Origin: Geobacteraceae bacterium
GTDB lineage: Bacteria; Desulfobacterota; Desulfuromonadia; Desulfuromonadales; Geopsychrobacteraceae
Assembly (NCBI GenBank): GCA_007125165.1
Contig: SLDV01000085.1
Coordinates: 1-45,245 of the forward strand
DNA length: 45,245 nucleotides
Direction of reading: 5' to 3'
Shown: in pieces, positions 33,721 through 43,056 of the stretch
Layout: the number at the start of each line of letters is the position of its first letter
How positions within the stretch are numbered: the first letter of the stretch is position 1
Notes under the pieces: model-generated
What the model saw: only the letters and a program-made list of their open reading frames with translations
Database searches by the model: none
What the model was told of the DNA's origin: nothing
Program-made: the position numbers and the translations under genes

Positions 33721-34671
33721 TTGAGTGATCTTCGTGCCGGTGTCGTCGGTGTAGGTTATTTGGGCCGCTTTCATGCACAAAAATATGCAGCTCTGGATGG
33801 CGTGGACCTTGTCGCGGTTGTTGACAGCGATATGGAGCGTGCACAGACCGTTGCCACAGAAGTGGGCGCTGAAGCGTACAATGATTATACTGATATCATC
33901 GGGCTGGTCGATCTGGTTTCGATCGTTGTACCAACCCATCTTCACTTTGAAGTGAGCAAGGTATTTCTTGAGGCTGGAATACACATACTGCTCGAAAAAC
34001 CGATCACCCGGACAATCGAGGAAGCCGATGAACTCATCGCCATAGCGGATAGTAAGAATCTGGTCTTTCAGGTGGGACATCTGGAACGTTTTAATCCGGC
34101 GGTAGTTGCACTGGACGGTGTCCTGAAAAATCCGATGTTTATTGAAACCCACCGTCTGTCCCCCTTCAAGCCGCGCGGAACCGACGTCAACGTCGTGCTG
34201 GATTTGATGATTCATGATATTGATATTATTCTCAATTTAGTCAAGTTTCCCGTTGATATCGTTAATTCCGTAGGCGTCCCCGTTCTTTCCGATGAGGTTG
34301 ACATTGCTAACGCCAGATTGCAGTTTACTAACGGCTGTGTTGCTAATATCACCGCAAGTCGCGTCAGTCACAAGGCCATGCGGCGTATCCGAATTTTTCA
34401 ACCGGACGCTTATATTTCCATCGATTATCAAACGCGACAGATAGGGGTCTTTCGTAAAGGCGGCGAGGGCGTCCCCGTGCCCATGATTCCCAATGTTACG
34501 ATGGAGGAGACAACCTTTTCAGAGGGTGATACCCTGCTTGCTGAAATTCAGGCGTTTGTTCGGTCCGTCCGGGATGGGCTGCCCCCTGTTGTCAGCGGAG
34601 AAGACGGTAAACGCGCGCTGGAAGCTGCTCTGTGGATTACCCGTAAACTGTACCATGAGATCAAATACTGA
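33721..34671 (+). CDS. gnnA: Gfo/Idh/MocA oxidoreductase, probable GnnA (UDP-GlcNAc 3-dehydrogenase)
   Basis: A 316-residue NAD(P)-dependent oxidoreductase. GVGYLGRFHAQKYAAL (10-25) is the dinucleotide-binding turn, LLEKPI has the catalytic Lys93, and VGHLERFNPAV follows. Position is the main clue: it lies between lpxA and lpxB and is followed by a DegT-type aminotransferase, the same order as gnnA-gnnB in Acidithiobacillus and Leptospira. There the pair converts UDP-GlcNAc to its 3-amino form. The start is TTG 33721 with GAAAGG (33708-33713) 7 bases upstream; no ATG fits. The symbol is inferred from family and context, not from a substrate test. Confidence 0.72.
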   Translation: MSDLRAGVVGVGYLGRFHAQKYAALDGVDLVAVVDSDMERAQTVATEVGAEAYNDYTDIIGLVDLVSIVVPTHLHFEVSKVFLEAGIHILLEKPITRTIEEADELIAIADSKNLVFQVGHLERFNPAVVALDGVLKNPMFIETHRLSPFKPRGTDVNVVLDLMIHDIDIILNLVKFPVDIVNSVGVPVLSDEVDIANARLQFTNGCVANITASRVSHKAMRRIRIFQPDAYISIDYQTRQIGVFRKGGEGVPVPMIPNVTMEETTFSEGDTLLAEIQAFVRSVRDGLPPVVSGEDGKRALEAALWITRKLYHEIKY

Positions 34672-34739
34672 GCTCCGACCCTGGTCCGACTGCCTCCACG
34701 CCTTCACTGCAACCCGGTCTTCCTTACAGGAAAATATCT

Positions 34740-35834
34740 ATGAACATTCCGATGGTAGATTTAAAACAACAGTACGAAAAATATAAAAACGAATTTGATG
34801 TGGCATTGCATGGTGTCCTCGACTCAACCCAGTTCATTCTCGGCCCCAATGTGCAGGCCCTTGAGGAAGAGGTTGCAGCCTTCCTCGGCGCAGAGTTTGC
34901 GGTGAGCTGTGGATCGGGAACGGATGCCTTGCATCTGGCTCTGCTTGCTGCCGGCATTGGTGCGGGCGATGAAGTGATCACATCTCCTTTTACCTTTATT
35001 GCAACAGCTGAAGCCATTGCCTATGTCGGAGCACGTCCGGTTTTTGTCGATGTGGACGAAAAGACCTTTAATCTCGACACCGCAAAGATAGAGAGCGCTA
35101 TAACGGATCGAACCCGGGCAATTCTGCCCGTGCACCTGTTTGGTCAACCGTCAGATATGGACGCTATCATCGACATCTGCAATCGCTATGATCTGAAGCT
35201 GATTGAAGATTGCGCCCAATCTTTTGGTGCCAGGTATGGTGACAGGTCATCAGGCACGTTCGGGCAGGCCGGCTGCTATTCTTTTTTCCCCAGCAAGAAC
35301 CTTGGCTGCTTCGGCGATGGGGGGATGGTGACAACGAACGATGCTGATATTGCTCAGGAACTCAAAGTCCTGCGCAACCATGGCAGTCGTGAGCGCTATC
35401 ATCATTCCGTCATTGGTTATAACAGTCGTCTTGATGAACTGCAGGCGGCCGTTTTGCGCGTCAAGTTACGCTATATTGATGCGTTCAACCAGCACCGTCA
35501 CCAGAATGCCCAAACCTATCACCACTACTTAAAAGACCATCCTGTCATTACGCCCTATGAAGGGGACAGGAGAACGCACGTTTATCATCAATATACAATC
35601 AGGCTGAAAAATCGCCACAAGGTACAGTCTGCGCTGTCTGATGCCGGTGTTGCCAGCGCTGTTTATTATCCTATCCCATTGCATCGTCAGGAGGTTTTTC
35701 GGGATCAGTACCCGGAGGCCTGCCCTGTTGCTGAAGATCTGGCCCAATCGGTTCTTTCTTTACCCATGTATCCGGAGTTGACGGAAGAGCAGATCAGGCA
35801 CATCTGTCAGATTATCGGTGATTCTCTCGAATGA
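34740..35834 (+). CDS. gnnB: DegT/DnrJ/EryC1 sugar aminotransferase, probable GnnB
   Basis: A 364-residue PLP enzyme. PLP binds Lys186 in FFPSKNLGCFGDGG; GSGTDALHLAL (58-68) and EDCAQSFGARY are family blocks. It would transaminate the 3-keto sugar made by the preceding oxidoreductase, giving UDP-2,3-diamino sugar for LpxA. A 68-base gap separates the two genes; I see no promoter in it. AACAGGA-like ACAGGA precedes the ATG. The stop overlaps lpxB (ATGA). Other sugar aminotransferase roles are possible if the sugar is for O-antigen. Confidence 0.72.
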   Translation: MNIPMVDLKQQYEKYKNEFDVALHGVLDSTQFILGPNVQALEEEVAAFLGAEFAVSCGSGTDALHLALLAAGIGAGDEVITSPFTFIATAEAIAYVGARPVFVDVDEKTFNLDTAKIESAITDRTRAILPVHLFGQPSDMDAIIDICNRYDLKLIEDCAQSFGARYGDRSSGTFGQAGCYSFFPSKNLGCFGDGGMVTTNDADIAQELKVLRNHGSRERYHHSVIGYNSRLDELQAAVLRVKLRYIDAFNQHRHQNAQTYHHYLKDHPVITPYEGDRRTHVYHQYTIRLKNRHKVQSALSDAGVASAVYYPIPLHRQEVFRDQYPEACPVAEDLAQSVLSLPMYPELTEEQIRHICQIIGDSLE

Positions 35835-37015
35835 TCCAGACTGTCAATAAGTCGTCCGAGCAGCGCAGGATAATGATCGTTACCGGTGAAGCCAGCGGCG
35901 ATTTACACGGATCACGTCTGATAAAGGCTTTACGTGCGCTTCGAACGGACATTGCCTTTTGCGGTGTCGGTGGAAGGCTGATGGAAGCGGAAGGGTGCGA
36001 TATCCTTTTTCGTGGTGAGGAACTTGCCGTTGTCGGGTTGGTCGAAGTCGTTCGTCATTTTAAACCGATTTATGTAGCGTTTAAAAAGCTCGAAACGATC
36101 CTGTGTAGTGAAAATCGACCGGATATTCTGGTGCTGATTGACTTTCCTGAATTCAATCTGCGCCTGGCTGCTAAAGCAAAAAAAGCAGGCGTGCCGGTCT
36201 TATACTACGTCAGTCCGCAGGTCTGGGCCTGGCGGCGTGGCAGGGTTCGCAAGATAGCCCAAGTAGTTGATCGGTTGGCAGCGGTGTTTCCTTTTGAACC
36301 TGACTTGTACCGCGGCCTTGATATCGAGGTGCAATATGTCGGACATCCGTTAGTGACCGATTTTTATGTTACGACGTCAAGAGATGTTTTTTTGCGGCAA
36401 CACAATCTGGATCCGTCCAACAAAGTCGTTGGGCTGTTTCCCGGAAGCCGGCGCGGTGAAATAAGGTACTGTCTCGACACATTGCTCACAGCGGCGAAAC
36501 TTGTGCTGCAGAAGAGTCCGGACGTACAGTTCCTGATGCCGGTTGCGCCATCTCTTTCTCCAGATTTGTTACGTAGCAATATTGCAACTTCCGGGGTCGA
36601 AGTGACCTTGGTCGATGGTTCAATTTACGATGCTGCGTCAGCCTGTGACGCCATTGCCACTGTATCCGGAACAGTTACGCTGCAAATCGCTTTGACAATG
36701 ACTCCGATGGTTATCATTTATAAATTGAATCCGGTAACCTACACCGTAGGAAAAAGGTTGATCAACGTGCCTTATATCGGACTGCCAAATATTGTGGCCG
36801 GTCGTAAAATTGTCCGTGAATTTATTCAGAATGATGCAACTCCTGACGCCATCTGTGAGGAGTTGCTACGGTTGTTAAATGAAGACGCTTACGCCGCACG
36901 GGTTCGAAAAGATCTTGCTGAAGTTGGATCACAGTTGGGACAGCCGGGATGCTCCGAGCGTGTGGCCGACATGGTCACTGAGATGATCGGATACGACCGC
37001 AAAGAGGTTGTTTGA
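35831..37015 (+). CDS. lpxB: Lipid-A-disaccharide synthase
   Basis: Inverting glycosyltransferase (family GT19) that condenses UDP-diacylglucosamine with lipid X. In the 394-residue protein GEASGDLHG (19-27), VLIDFPEFNLRLA, YYVSPQVWAWRRGRVRKI and FPFEPDLY are all family blocks, and GSRRGEI and ATVSGTVTLQIAL belong to the donor-binding half. Length is normal. LpxH or LpxI, needed to make its lipid X substrate, is not in this window. Confidence 0.94.
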   Translation: MIQTVNKSSEQRRIMIVTGEASGDLHGSRLIKALRALRTDIAFCGVGGRLMEAEGCDILFRGEELAVVGLVEVVRHFKPIYVAFKKLETILCSENRPDILVLIDFPEFNLRLAAKAKKAGVPVLYYVSPQVWAWRRGRVRKIAQVVDRLAAVFPFEPDLYRGLDIEVQYVGHPLVTDFYVTTSRDVFLRQHNLDPSNKVVGLFPGSRRGEIRYCLDTLLTAAKLVLQKSPDVQFLMPVAPSLSPDLLRSNIATSGVEVTLVDGSIYDAASACDAIATVSGTVTLQIALTMTPMVIIYKLNPVTYTVGKRLINVPYIGLPNIVAGRKIVREFIQNDATPDAICEELLRLLNEDAYAARVRKDLAEVGSQLGQPGCSERVADMVTEMIGYDRKEVV

Positions 37016-37020
37016 TTCAT

Positions 37021-38760
37021 ATGAGCAGAGAAAGAAACATCTATTTAAGGATTGTTTCCTACGCGGCACCCTATAAATGGATCATCGCTCTGTCGATGGT
37101 GGCCTCGCTGGGCGTGGCTGCTTCCAACGCTTTGATCGCCTATATTGTCAAGCCTTTCGTTGATGATCTGATTATTGCTGGAGACCTTGGTCTCGCCCAA
37201 CTTATTCCCTTTCTGGTTGTAGGTATTACAGCATTTAAAGGGATCTCGGACTACGTTCAGGAATATTGCATCCGCATTGCCGGTCAGAGAGCCATTCAAG
37301 ATATCCGCAATCAGGTTTTTGACCATACCATGCGCCTCTCCATGCGTTATTATGTGACCCGATCTTCGGGCAATCTGATGTCACGTATTCTTAATGATAT
37401 CAGTGTTATGCAGTCGGTGTTTGCAGAAGTCCTGGTGACTCTGCTACGTGAGTCAGTGACCTTTGTTGCCCTGATTGGTTATGCTCTCTATCTCGACTGG
37501 AAAATGACCCTGTTTGCTTTTATTGTTGTTCCCGCTGTCGCTTTGCCCGCAGCAGCTATCGGCAGACAGATAAAAAAATATTCGCGCCGTGGTCAGGCGG
37601 CTATGGGAGATCTCACGTCGGTACTGGAACAGAGCTTTTCCGGTATCAAGGTGGTCAAATCTTTCGGTTGTGAAGAGCAGGAAACCAAAAAATTTTCCAA
37701 GGTCAACGCCGGATATTTTTCATTTATCCGCAAGACCATTCGTTATTCAGCGGCAACATCTCCTCTGCTGGAGATATTAAGCTCCATCGGAGTTGCTTTT
37801 ATTCTCTGGTACGGATTGAATCGTGTGTTAATGGGGGATATCAGTCAGGGAGAGATGTTTTCTCTGCTGACTGCCATTGTCCTGCTGTATAAACCCCTTA
37901 AAAAGCTGGCCAAGGTCAACAATGAAATTCAAAAGGCCACAGGAGCGGCCGAGCGGGTTTTTGAGGTTCTAGACAAAGCCCCTGAAATTGTTGATGCCCC
38001 GGATGCAGTCGATCTGCTGGAATGTCAGGGACGTGTAACCTTTGAGCATGTGACATTTGCCTATGAACAGGAACCGGTTCTGGTTGATTTTTCAGTGACC
38101 GCGGCGCCGGGGGAGGTCATTGCTCTGGTTGGACCCAGCGGTGCGGGGAAAAGCACTTTTATTGGTCTGCTTAATCGCTACTACGATCCTCAGCAGGGGC
38201 GCGTACTCATTGATGGCAATGATGTCCGTTCCTTGACACAGAAAAGCCTTCATCAACATCTCGCTCTGGTTGATCAGGAAACCTTTCTCTTTAACGATAC
38301 TCTGGCGAATAATATTCGCTACGGTTCCCCAGATGCTGATATGGAAGCTGTCAAGGAAGCAGCAGAAAAGGCATACGCAACAGAATTTATCAAGGAACTG
38401 CCTGAGGGTTACGATACGATGATCGGCAATCGTGGTGTACGCCTTTCCGGCGGTCAGCGTCAGCGCATCTGTATAGCCAGGGCGATTTTGCGTGGGGCAC
38501 CCATTCTTCTGCTGGATGAGGCGACCAGCGCGCTGGATACGGAAAGTGAAGCGATGGTTCAGCGGGCGCTGATCAACCTGATGAAAAACCGTACCACCTT
38601 TGTTATTGCCCATCGCCTGTCGACGATCATGCATGCTGACCGGATTCTGGTTCTGGATCACGGCAGAACGGTCGAAGAAGGGCCTCATCATGAACTGTTG
38701 CGTAAGCAGGGGCTGTACGCGCGCCTCTATGATGCACAGTTCAAGGGTGAAGACGAATGA
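37021..38760 (+). CDS. msbA: Lipid A export ATP-binding/permease protein MsbA
   Basis: Homodimeric flippase moving lipid A-core across the inner membrane. The 579-residue protein has a six-helix transmembrane domain (residues about 15-310) and a nucleotide-binding domain with Walker A GPSGAGKST (about 371-379), Q loop VDQETFLFNDTLANNI, signature LSGGQRQRICIARAI, Walker B ILLLDEATSALD and H loop IAHRLST. ATG 37021 is taken; a TTG at 37012 overlapping the lpxB stop has better spacing from AAAGAGG (37001-37007) and cannot be excluded. The stop overlaps the next gene (ATGA). Confidence 0.9.
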   Translation: MSRERNIYLRIVSYAAPYKWIIALSMVASLGVAASNALIAYIVKPFVDDLIIAGDLGLAQLIPFLVVGITAFKGISDYVQEYCIRIAGQRAIQDIRNQVFDHTMRLSMRYYVTRSSGNLMSRILNDISVMQSVFAEVLVTLLRESVTFVALIGYALYLDWKMTLFAFIVVPAVALPAAAIGRQIKKYSRRGQAAMGDLTSVLEQSFSGIKVVKSFGCEEQETKKFSKVNAGYFSFIRKTIRYSAATSPLLEILSSIGVAFILWYGLNRVLMGDISQGEMFSLLTAIVLLYKPLKKLAKVNNEIQKATGAAERVFEVLDKAPEIVDAPDAVDLLECQGRVTFEHVTFAYEQEPVLVDFSVTAAPGEVIALVGPSGAGKSTFIGLLNRYYDPQQGRVLIDGNDVRSLTQKSLHQHLALVDQETFLFNDTLANNIRYGSPDADMEAVKEAAEKAYATEFIKELPEGYDTMIGNRGVRLSGGQRQRICIARAILRGAPILLLDEATSALDTESEAMVQRALINLMKNRTTFVIAHRLSTIMHADRILVLDHGRTVEEGPHHELLRKQGLYARLYDAQFKGEDE

Positions 38761-39422
38761 GCTTGAAACACAGACTTCTCATTACTGTTGTGCCCTGGGT
38801 TGGATCTCTGCTGATTCGCCTTATATACTTGAGTCAGAGAAAAACAATCTACGGGGAAGAGGCTCTGCATTCAGAATGGAAGAAGGGGCGTTACCTGATC
38901 TTCTCTTTCTGGCATGACCAACTGTTGCTGATGATCAAAGGATACCGTGGGCCCGGCGCGAAAATACTCATCAGCGCCTCTAAAGATGGTGATTTGATCG
39001 CCCGTACGATGGAGCATTTCGGACATGGAACGGTGCGCGGGTCGTCTTCACGTGGGGGACGCCAGGCTTTTCGTGAGTTGATGCAACTGGCGGATGAAAA
39101 AGTTGATCTGGCGGTGACACCAGACGGTCCCAAAGGGCCCAAACACGAGCTCAAGGATGGTGTCATCCAATTGGCCCGAGTCAGTGGGCGCCCGATCGTC
39201 CCTCTTGCCTATGTTTGTAGCAGGGGTTATCGCTTTCGTTCCTGGGATCGTTTTCTTTTCCCTTATCCCTTTGCACAAGCTGTATATTGTTATGGTCCGC
39301 CCCAGTATTTTTCGCGAGAGGAATCACTGGAACAGTGCCGCAAACGACTGCATGCGGCTATGGAAGAAAACCAGCGCCAAGCTGAATCATGGTTGGAGTC
39401 TCAGGGTGCGACTGCTGTATAA
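38757..39422 (+). CDS. DUF374 acyltransferase, possible LpxJ-type lipid A acyltransferase
   Basis: A 221-residue membrane-associated acyltransferase of the DUF374 group, related to the lysophospholipid acyltransferases. FWHDQLLL carries the His-Asp of the H(X4)D-like active site, and TPDGPKGPKHELKDGVIQLA is the family signature. One hydrophobic helix lies at the N-terminus. The epsilonproteobacterial LpxJ, which adds a secondary acyl chain to lipid A, belongs to this group. Placement between msbA and waaA in a lipid A cluster without lpxL/lpxM supports that role. It overlaps both neighbours. Confidence 0.78.
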   Translation: MSLKHRLLITVVPWVGSLLIRLIYLSQRKTIYGEEALHSEWKKGRYLIFSFWHDQLLLMIKGYRGPGAKILISASKDGDLIARTMEHFGHGTVRGSSSRGGRQAFRELMQLADEKVDLAVTPDGPKGPKHELKDGVIQLARVSGRPIVPLAYVCSRGYRFRSWDRFLFPYPFAQAVYCYGPPQYFSREESLEQCRKRLHAAMEENQRQAESWLESQGATAV

Positions 39423-40698
39423 CCTGACATTGCTGCTTTCAGGCTTGTTTTTAGTCCCTTACTATCTGTTAAGGGGTTTCCGCTACGGTAAAAGCAGGCG
39501 TGGCATACGCGAGCGACTGGGGTATTACACTTCGGAACAATTGACCCGCTTGCAAGAGGCCCAGGTCGTCTGGATTCATGCCGTATCGGTTGGTGAAACC
39601 CGGGCATCTATCCCTCTTATTAACGCTCTGCGACAGACCTATCCACAGCATCTGATTCTGGTGACTAACGTGACCGAAACCGGGCACGCCGTGGCAATGG
39701 AAAACAAGCAGGTAGATATGTGCCTGTTTTTTCCCTTCGATTTCAGTTGGACAGTGCGTAAAGCCCTCGAATTGATAAAGCCACAGGCCATCCTGATTGT
39801 TGAAACGGAAATCTGGCCGAATTTTGTTGCCCAGGCCAAAGCTTTTGACATTCCACTAATGCTGGTTAATGGACGATTGTCTGACAGATCCTACCCGCGT
39901 TATCGTAAGGGGCGGTTTTTTTTACGACCGATTCTTGATTGTTTTAGTTTTTTCTGCATGCAATCACAAGTCGATGCTGAGCGTGTACTGGCCCTGGGCG
40001 CGCGCTCCGAACGTGTAGAGAACACCGGAAATCTGAAATTTGATCAGCAACTTCTGGAATTTTCCGGACAAGATATTGCTGCCAAAAAAAATCTGTACCG
40101 GATTCCGGAAAATGCTCTGGTGCTGGTTGCCGGCAGTACTCATGAGGGAGAAGAGGGTCCTTTGTTAGAGACCTGGCGATTGATTGCAGAAAAGCTGGCA
40201 AAGCCGTTATTGCTGATTCTGATACCACGCCACCCGGAGCGTCGCCGCGATATTCAATCTCTGCTTAAAGAGTCGTCTATCCCCTGCCGTTTGCGGAGTG
40301 AGTTGGGAGCGGAAAGTGCTTTACTGTCAGCTCACGAGGTTCTGATTGTCGACACTCTGGGGGAAGTTCTGCCCCTTTATGGTGTCGCTGATCTGGTGTT
40401 CGTTGGCGGCAGTCTGGTGCCGATAGGGGGACACAATCCTCTGGAGGCGTCACTGGTGTCCAGACCGGTCGTCTTTGGGCCCTATATGCATAATTTTAAG
40501 GAGATCTCCGATAAATTAATTCGTGCCGGCGCGGGAATAAAAGTTGAAAACACTGAACAAATGGCACAGGTTTTCGTGGCCATGCTTGAAGATCCGGGTC
40601 GCTGTCGTGCCATGGGGGAGGCAGGCCGGACGCTGATTGCTGAAAATGCCGGCGCGACACAGCGAACGATCAATCAACTCAAGCGGATCATGAAATAG
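39406..40698 (+). CDS. waaA: Kdo transferase (WaaA/KdtA)
   Basis: Inner-membrane-bound glycosyltransferase (GT30) that adds Kdo to lipid IVA. The 430-residue protein starts with a hydrophobic anchor (LLYNLTLLLSGLFLVPYYLL) and has WIHAVSVGETRAS, VETEIWPNFVAQA, VNGRLSDRSYPRY and GGHNPLEAS, all family blocks. The reading frame is open about 250 bases upstream, inside the previous gene, but GTG 39406 with GGAG 7 bases before it gives the normal length and start sequence. Whether it adds one or two Kdo residues is not visible. Confidence 0.92.
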   Translation: MRLLYNLTLLLSGLFLVPYYLLRGFRYGKSRRGIRERLGYYTSEQLTRLQEAQVVWIHAVSVGETRASIPLINALRQTYPQHLILVTNVTETGHAVAMENKQVDMCLFFPFDFSWTVRKALELIKPQAILIVETEIWPNFVAQAKAFDIPLMLVNGRLSDRSYPRYRKGRFFLRPILDCFSFFCMQSQVDAERVLALGARSERVENTGNLKFDQQLLEFSGQDIAAKKNLYRIPENALVLVAGSTHEGEEGPLLETWRLIAEKLAKPLLLILIPRHPERRRDIQSLLKESSIPCRLRSELGAESALLSAHEVLIVDTLGEVLPLYGVADLVFVGGSLVPIGGHNPLEASLVSRPVVFGPYMHNFKEISDKLIRAGAGIKVENTEQMAQVFVAMLEDPGRCRAMGEAGRTLIAENAGATQRTINQLKRIMK

Positions 40699-41771
40699 TG
40701 AACGGAGTTTTTTCCCGATTGCATCAGCAGATGAGCAGCAGCGCTCCAAGGCCTTTAGGGTTAAAGTTGTTGCTCCTTCTTCTTCTGCCGCTAAGCTGGT
40801 GTTATTCCTTTGCGTTGCAGCTGCGGAACCGGGCTTTTGACCGAAAACTTCTATCATCATATCCATCTTCTTTGCCGATTGTTTCCGTGGGCAATATTGC
40901 CGTGGGGGGCACCGGTAAAACCCCTACGGTAGATTGGCTGGTCAAGGGATTTGCCGGACAGGGTAAAAGGGCGGCAATCATCAGCCGTGGTTACGGAGGT
41001 TCTTACCGGGAGGCTGCTGCGGTAGTTTCTGATGGCTGTCAGATGACAATGACGGCAGATCAATGCGGCGATGAACCGCTGTTGCTGGCCAGGAGAAACC
41101 CCGGTTGTCCTGTCGTGGTTGCCCGTCGTCGGACCGAAGGTGTTCGCTACGTTGAAGACCATTTTGACGTGGATGTTATCGTGCTGGATGATGCTTTTCA
41201 GCACCGCCGCCTTGCGCGCGATTTCGACCTTGTGCTTCTTGACGCTACAGACCCTTTTGGCAATGGATGGACCCTTCCGGCCGGCAAATTGCGTGAACGC
41301 AAATCGGCATTAAATCGGGCTGATGCTCTGCTGCTGACCCGTTCGACGGAAAAGGCCGACCTGCCCAACCTCCGACTGCCAACTTTTCATAGTCGGCATT
41401 GCCTTTCTTCGATGGTAACAGACCTTGAGGGTACGACCTGTGATGTGAATAAGTTGAATAATAAGAAGGTCTACGCTTTTGCCGGTTTAGCCGACAACCA
41501 GCGTTTTTTCGAGGGATTATCCAGTCTGGGAATTGTTCCTGTCAGGAACAGGTCGCTACCGGATCATGTTGCCTATGTGCCTGAAGTATTGAGATCGATT
41601 GCCACTGAGGCAGCTGGTTGTGATGTGTTGCTGACCACAGAAAAAGACGCTGTTAAACTTTCTGACAATATGTTTGAATTACCCTGTTATTATGTCTGTC
41701 TCCATCTTGACATTGTCGAAGGAGGGGAACTGATGCAATTGATCAACCGCAGACTGTGGAGACAAAAGTGA
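40698..41771 (+). CDS. lpxK: Tetraacyldisaccharide 4'-kinase
   Basis: Phosphorylates the 4' position of the lipid A precursor. The 357-residue protein has an N-terminal hydrophobic helix and the P-loop GNIAVGGTGKT (65-75), followed by SRGYGGSYREAAAVV, VVVARRRTEGVRY and IVLDDAFQHRRLARDFDLVLLDA, all diagnostic. The start is GTG 40698, sharing its G with the waaA stop; ATG 40731 would delete 11 residues. The stop overlaps the next gene (GTGA). Confidence 0.93.
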   Translation: MNGVFSRLHQQMSSSAPRPLGLKLLLLLLLPLSWCYSFALQLRNRAFDRKLLSSYPSSLPIVSVGNIAVGGTGKTPTVDWLVKGFAGQGKRAAIISRGYGGSYREAAAVVSDGCQMTMTADQCGDEPLLLARRNPGCPVVVARRRTEGVRYVEDHFDVDVIVLDDAFQHRRLARDFDLVLLDATDPFGNGWTLPAGKLRERKSALNRADALLLTRSTEKADLPNLRLPTFHSRHCLSSMVTDLEGTTCDVNKLNNKKVYAFAGLADNQRFFEGLSSLGIVPVRNRSLPDHVAYVPEVLRSIATEAAGCDVLLTTEKDAVKLSDNMFELPCYYVCLHLDIVEGGELMQLINRRLWRQK

Positions 41772-41938
41772 CGATTTCCGATTCATTGCTGAAGATTTTA
41801 GTCTGTCCCAAATGTCGACAGAAGTTGGTGTCTGTGCCGGAGAAGGATGCTTTAATCTGTGATTCTTGCGCTTTGGAATATCCGGTGCGTGATCAGATTC
41901 CCATCATGCTGGTAGATGAAGCAAAACCGTGCGAATAA
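41768..41938 (+). CDS. Trm112/UPF0434-family zinc-ribbon protein
   Basis: A 56-residue protein with CPKC (Cys13, Cys16) and CDSC (Cys31, Cys34), a zinc ribbon of the YcaR/UPF0434 group, and the typical ends SLLKILVCPKC and RDQIPIMLVDEA. The order lpxK followed by this small gene is shared with Escherichia coli (lpxK-ycaR-kdsB); no kdsB follows here. GTG 41768 is preferred: GGAG sits 6 bases upstream, and relatives start just before the ISxxLL segment. The exact role is unknown. Confidence 0.85.
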   Translation: MTISDSLLKILVCPKCRQKLVSVPEKDALICDSCALEYPVRDQIPIMLVDEAKPCE

Positions 41939-42012
41939 CTCTCTTGCTCCTGCAATAACCCTTCCGGCGAGTCAAATAGTGTCCAGTCGGAACAGCCCCT
42001 GACATCATCCTC

Positions 42013-43056
42013 ATGGCAAAAACTCTGAATCATTTAAAAAACAAATCTCCCCGGCGTATTCTCGTGCGTGCGGTGAACTGGATCGGTGATGCTGTTATGG
42101 CAACTCCGGCCATGGGGCGTATACGTGCGGCTTTTCCGGATGCTGAAATTGTCGTGGTTGCCAACCCCTTGGTAGCCGAACTCTTTGTTCATCACCCCTG
42201 TTGCGATCGGGTCATTATTTTCGACAAAAAAGGACAACACGCCGGCATCAGAGGCTTTCTAGGTTTCTGCAAGCTGTTAAGGCGCGAACGCTTTGATCTG
42301 GCGATCCTCTTGCAAAATGCTATTGAGGCAGCGATTATGGCAGTACTGGCTTTAGTCCCTTATCGTGCCGGCTATCAAACCGATGGCCGCAGGTTGCTGC
42401 TCAATATGGGCGTACCCGCGAGAGACAGCAAGCATGGCCTGCATCATGTCGATTATTATCTGTTTATGCTTGATGACCTCGGTTTGGCCGGCGAAAAGCC
42501 TTCGCCGCAACTCTCTCTTCAGCCTGATGAACAACAGTGGGCCGCCGATCTTTTGACTGGCGGGTCCTGGTTGGCAATCAACCCGGGGGCTGCTTATGGA
42601 GCGGCCAAGCGATGGATTCCTGAACGCTTCGCCGCCGTTGGTGATACTCTTGCACAAGAATACGGTATGAAGGTTGTTCTAACCGGTGGCCCCGCTGAGG
42701 CCGAGATTGGTGCCGATATTGTCACATCGATGAAACACCAGGCCCTTAATCTGATCGGCCAGACCAGTGTGCGTCAGATGATGGCTGTCCTCGAACGCTG
42801 CACTCTGATGGTTACCAACGATTCCGGACCGATGCATGTAGGCGCGGCACTGGGTGTGCCCATTGTCGCCGTATTCGGACCGACAGACCATACCACGACC
42901 TCACCGCGGACAGATAAATGTCGCATAGTTCGTCATGAGGTTGAGTGCTCTCCCTGTATGTTGCGCCAATGTCCGATTGACCATCGGTGTATGGAAGGGG
43001 TAACGGCGGATCGGGTCGTTGTCGCTGCGCGTGAACTACTGGAGAGTCGTCGGTGA
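42013..43056 (+). CDS. waaF: Lipopolysaccharide heptosyltransferase II
   Basis: GT9 enzyme that adds the second heptose from ADP-heptose to the inner core. The 347-residue protein has the motif RAVNWIGDAVMATPAMGRI near the N-terminus, NPGAAYGAAKRWIPERFA in the donor-binding half and TNDSGPMHVGAALGVPIVAVFG at the C-terminal site. A cluster CSPCMLRQCPIDHRCM near the end carries the Cys residues usual for WaaF. The ATG has no clear ribosome-binding site. It is separated from the zinc-ribbon gene by 74 bases, in which I see nothing notable. Confidence 0.9.
   Translation: MAKTLNHLKNKSPRRILVRAVNWIGDAVMATPAMGRIRAAFPDAEIVVVANPLVAELFVHHPCCDRVIIFDKKGQHAGIRGFLGFCKLLRRERFDLAILLQNAIEAAIMAVLALVPYRAGYQTDGRRLLLNMGVPARDSKHGLHHVDYYLFMLDDLGLAGEKPSPQLSLQPDEQQWAADLLTGGSWLAINPGAAYGAAKRWIPERFAAVGDTLAQEYGMKVVLTGGPAEAEIGADIVTSMKHQALNLIGQTSVRQMMAVLERCTLMVTNDSGPMHVGAALGVPIVAVFGPTDHTTTSPRTDKCRIVRHEVECSPCMLRQCPIDHRCMEGVTADRVVVAARELLESRR

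Noticed and set aside
39157-39405. Longer N-terminus for the Kdo transferase
   Set aside because: The extension lies wholly inside the acyltransferase gene in another frame; GTG 39406 gives the normal start and length.
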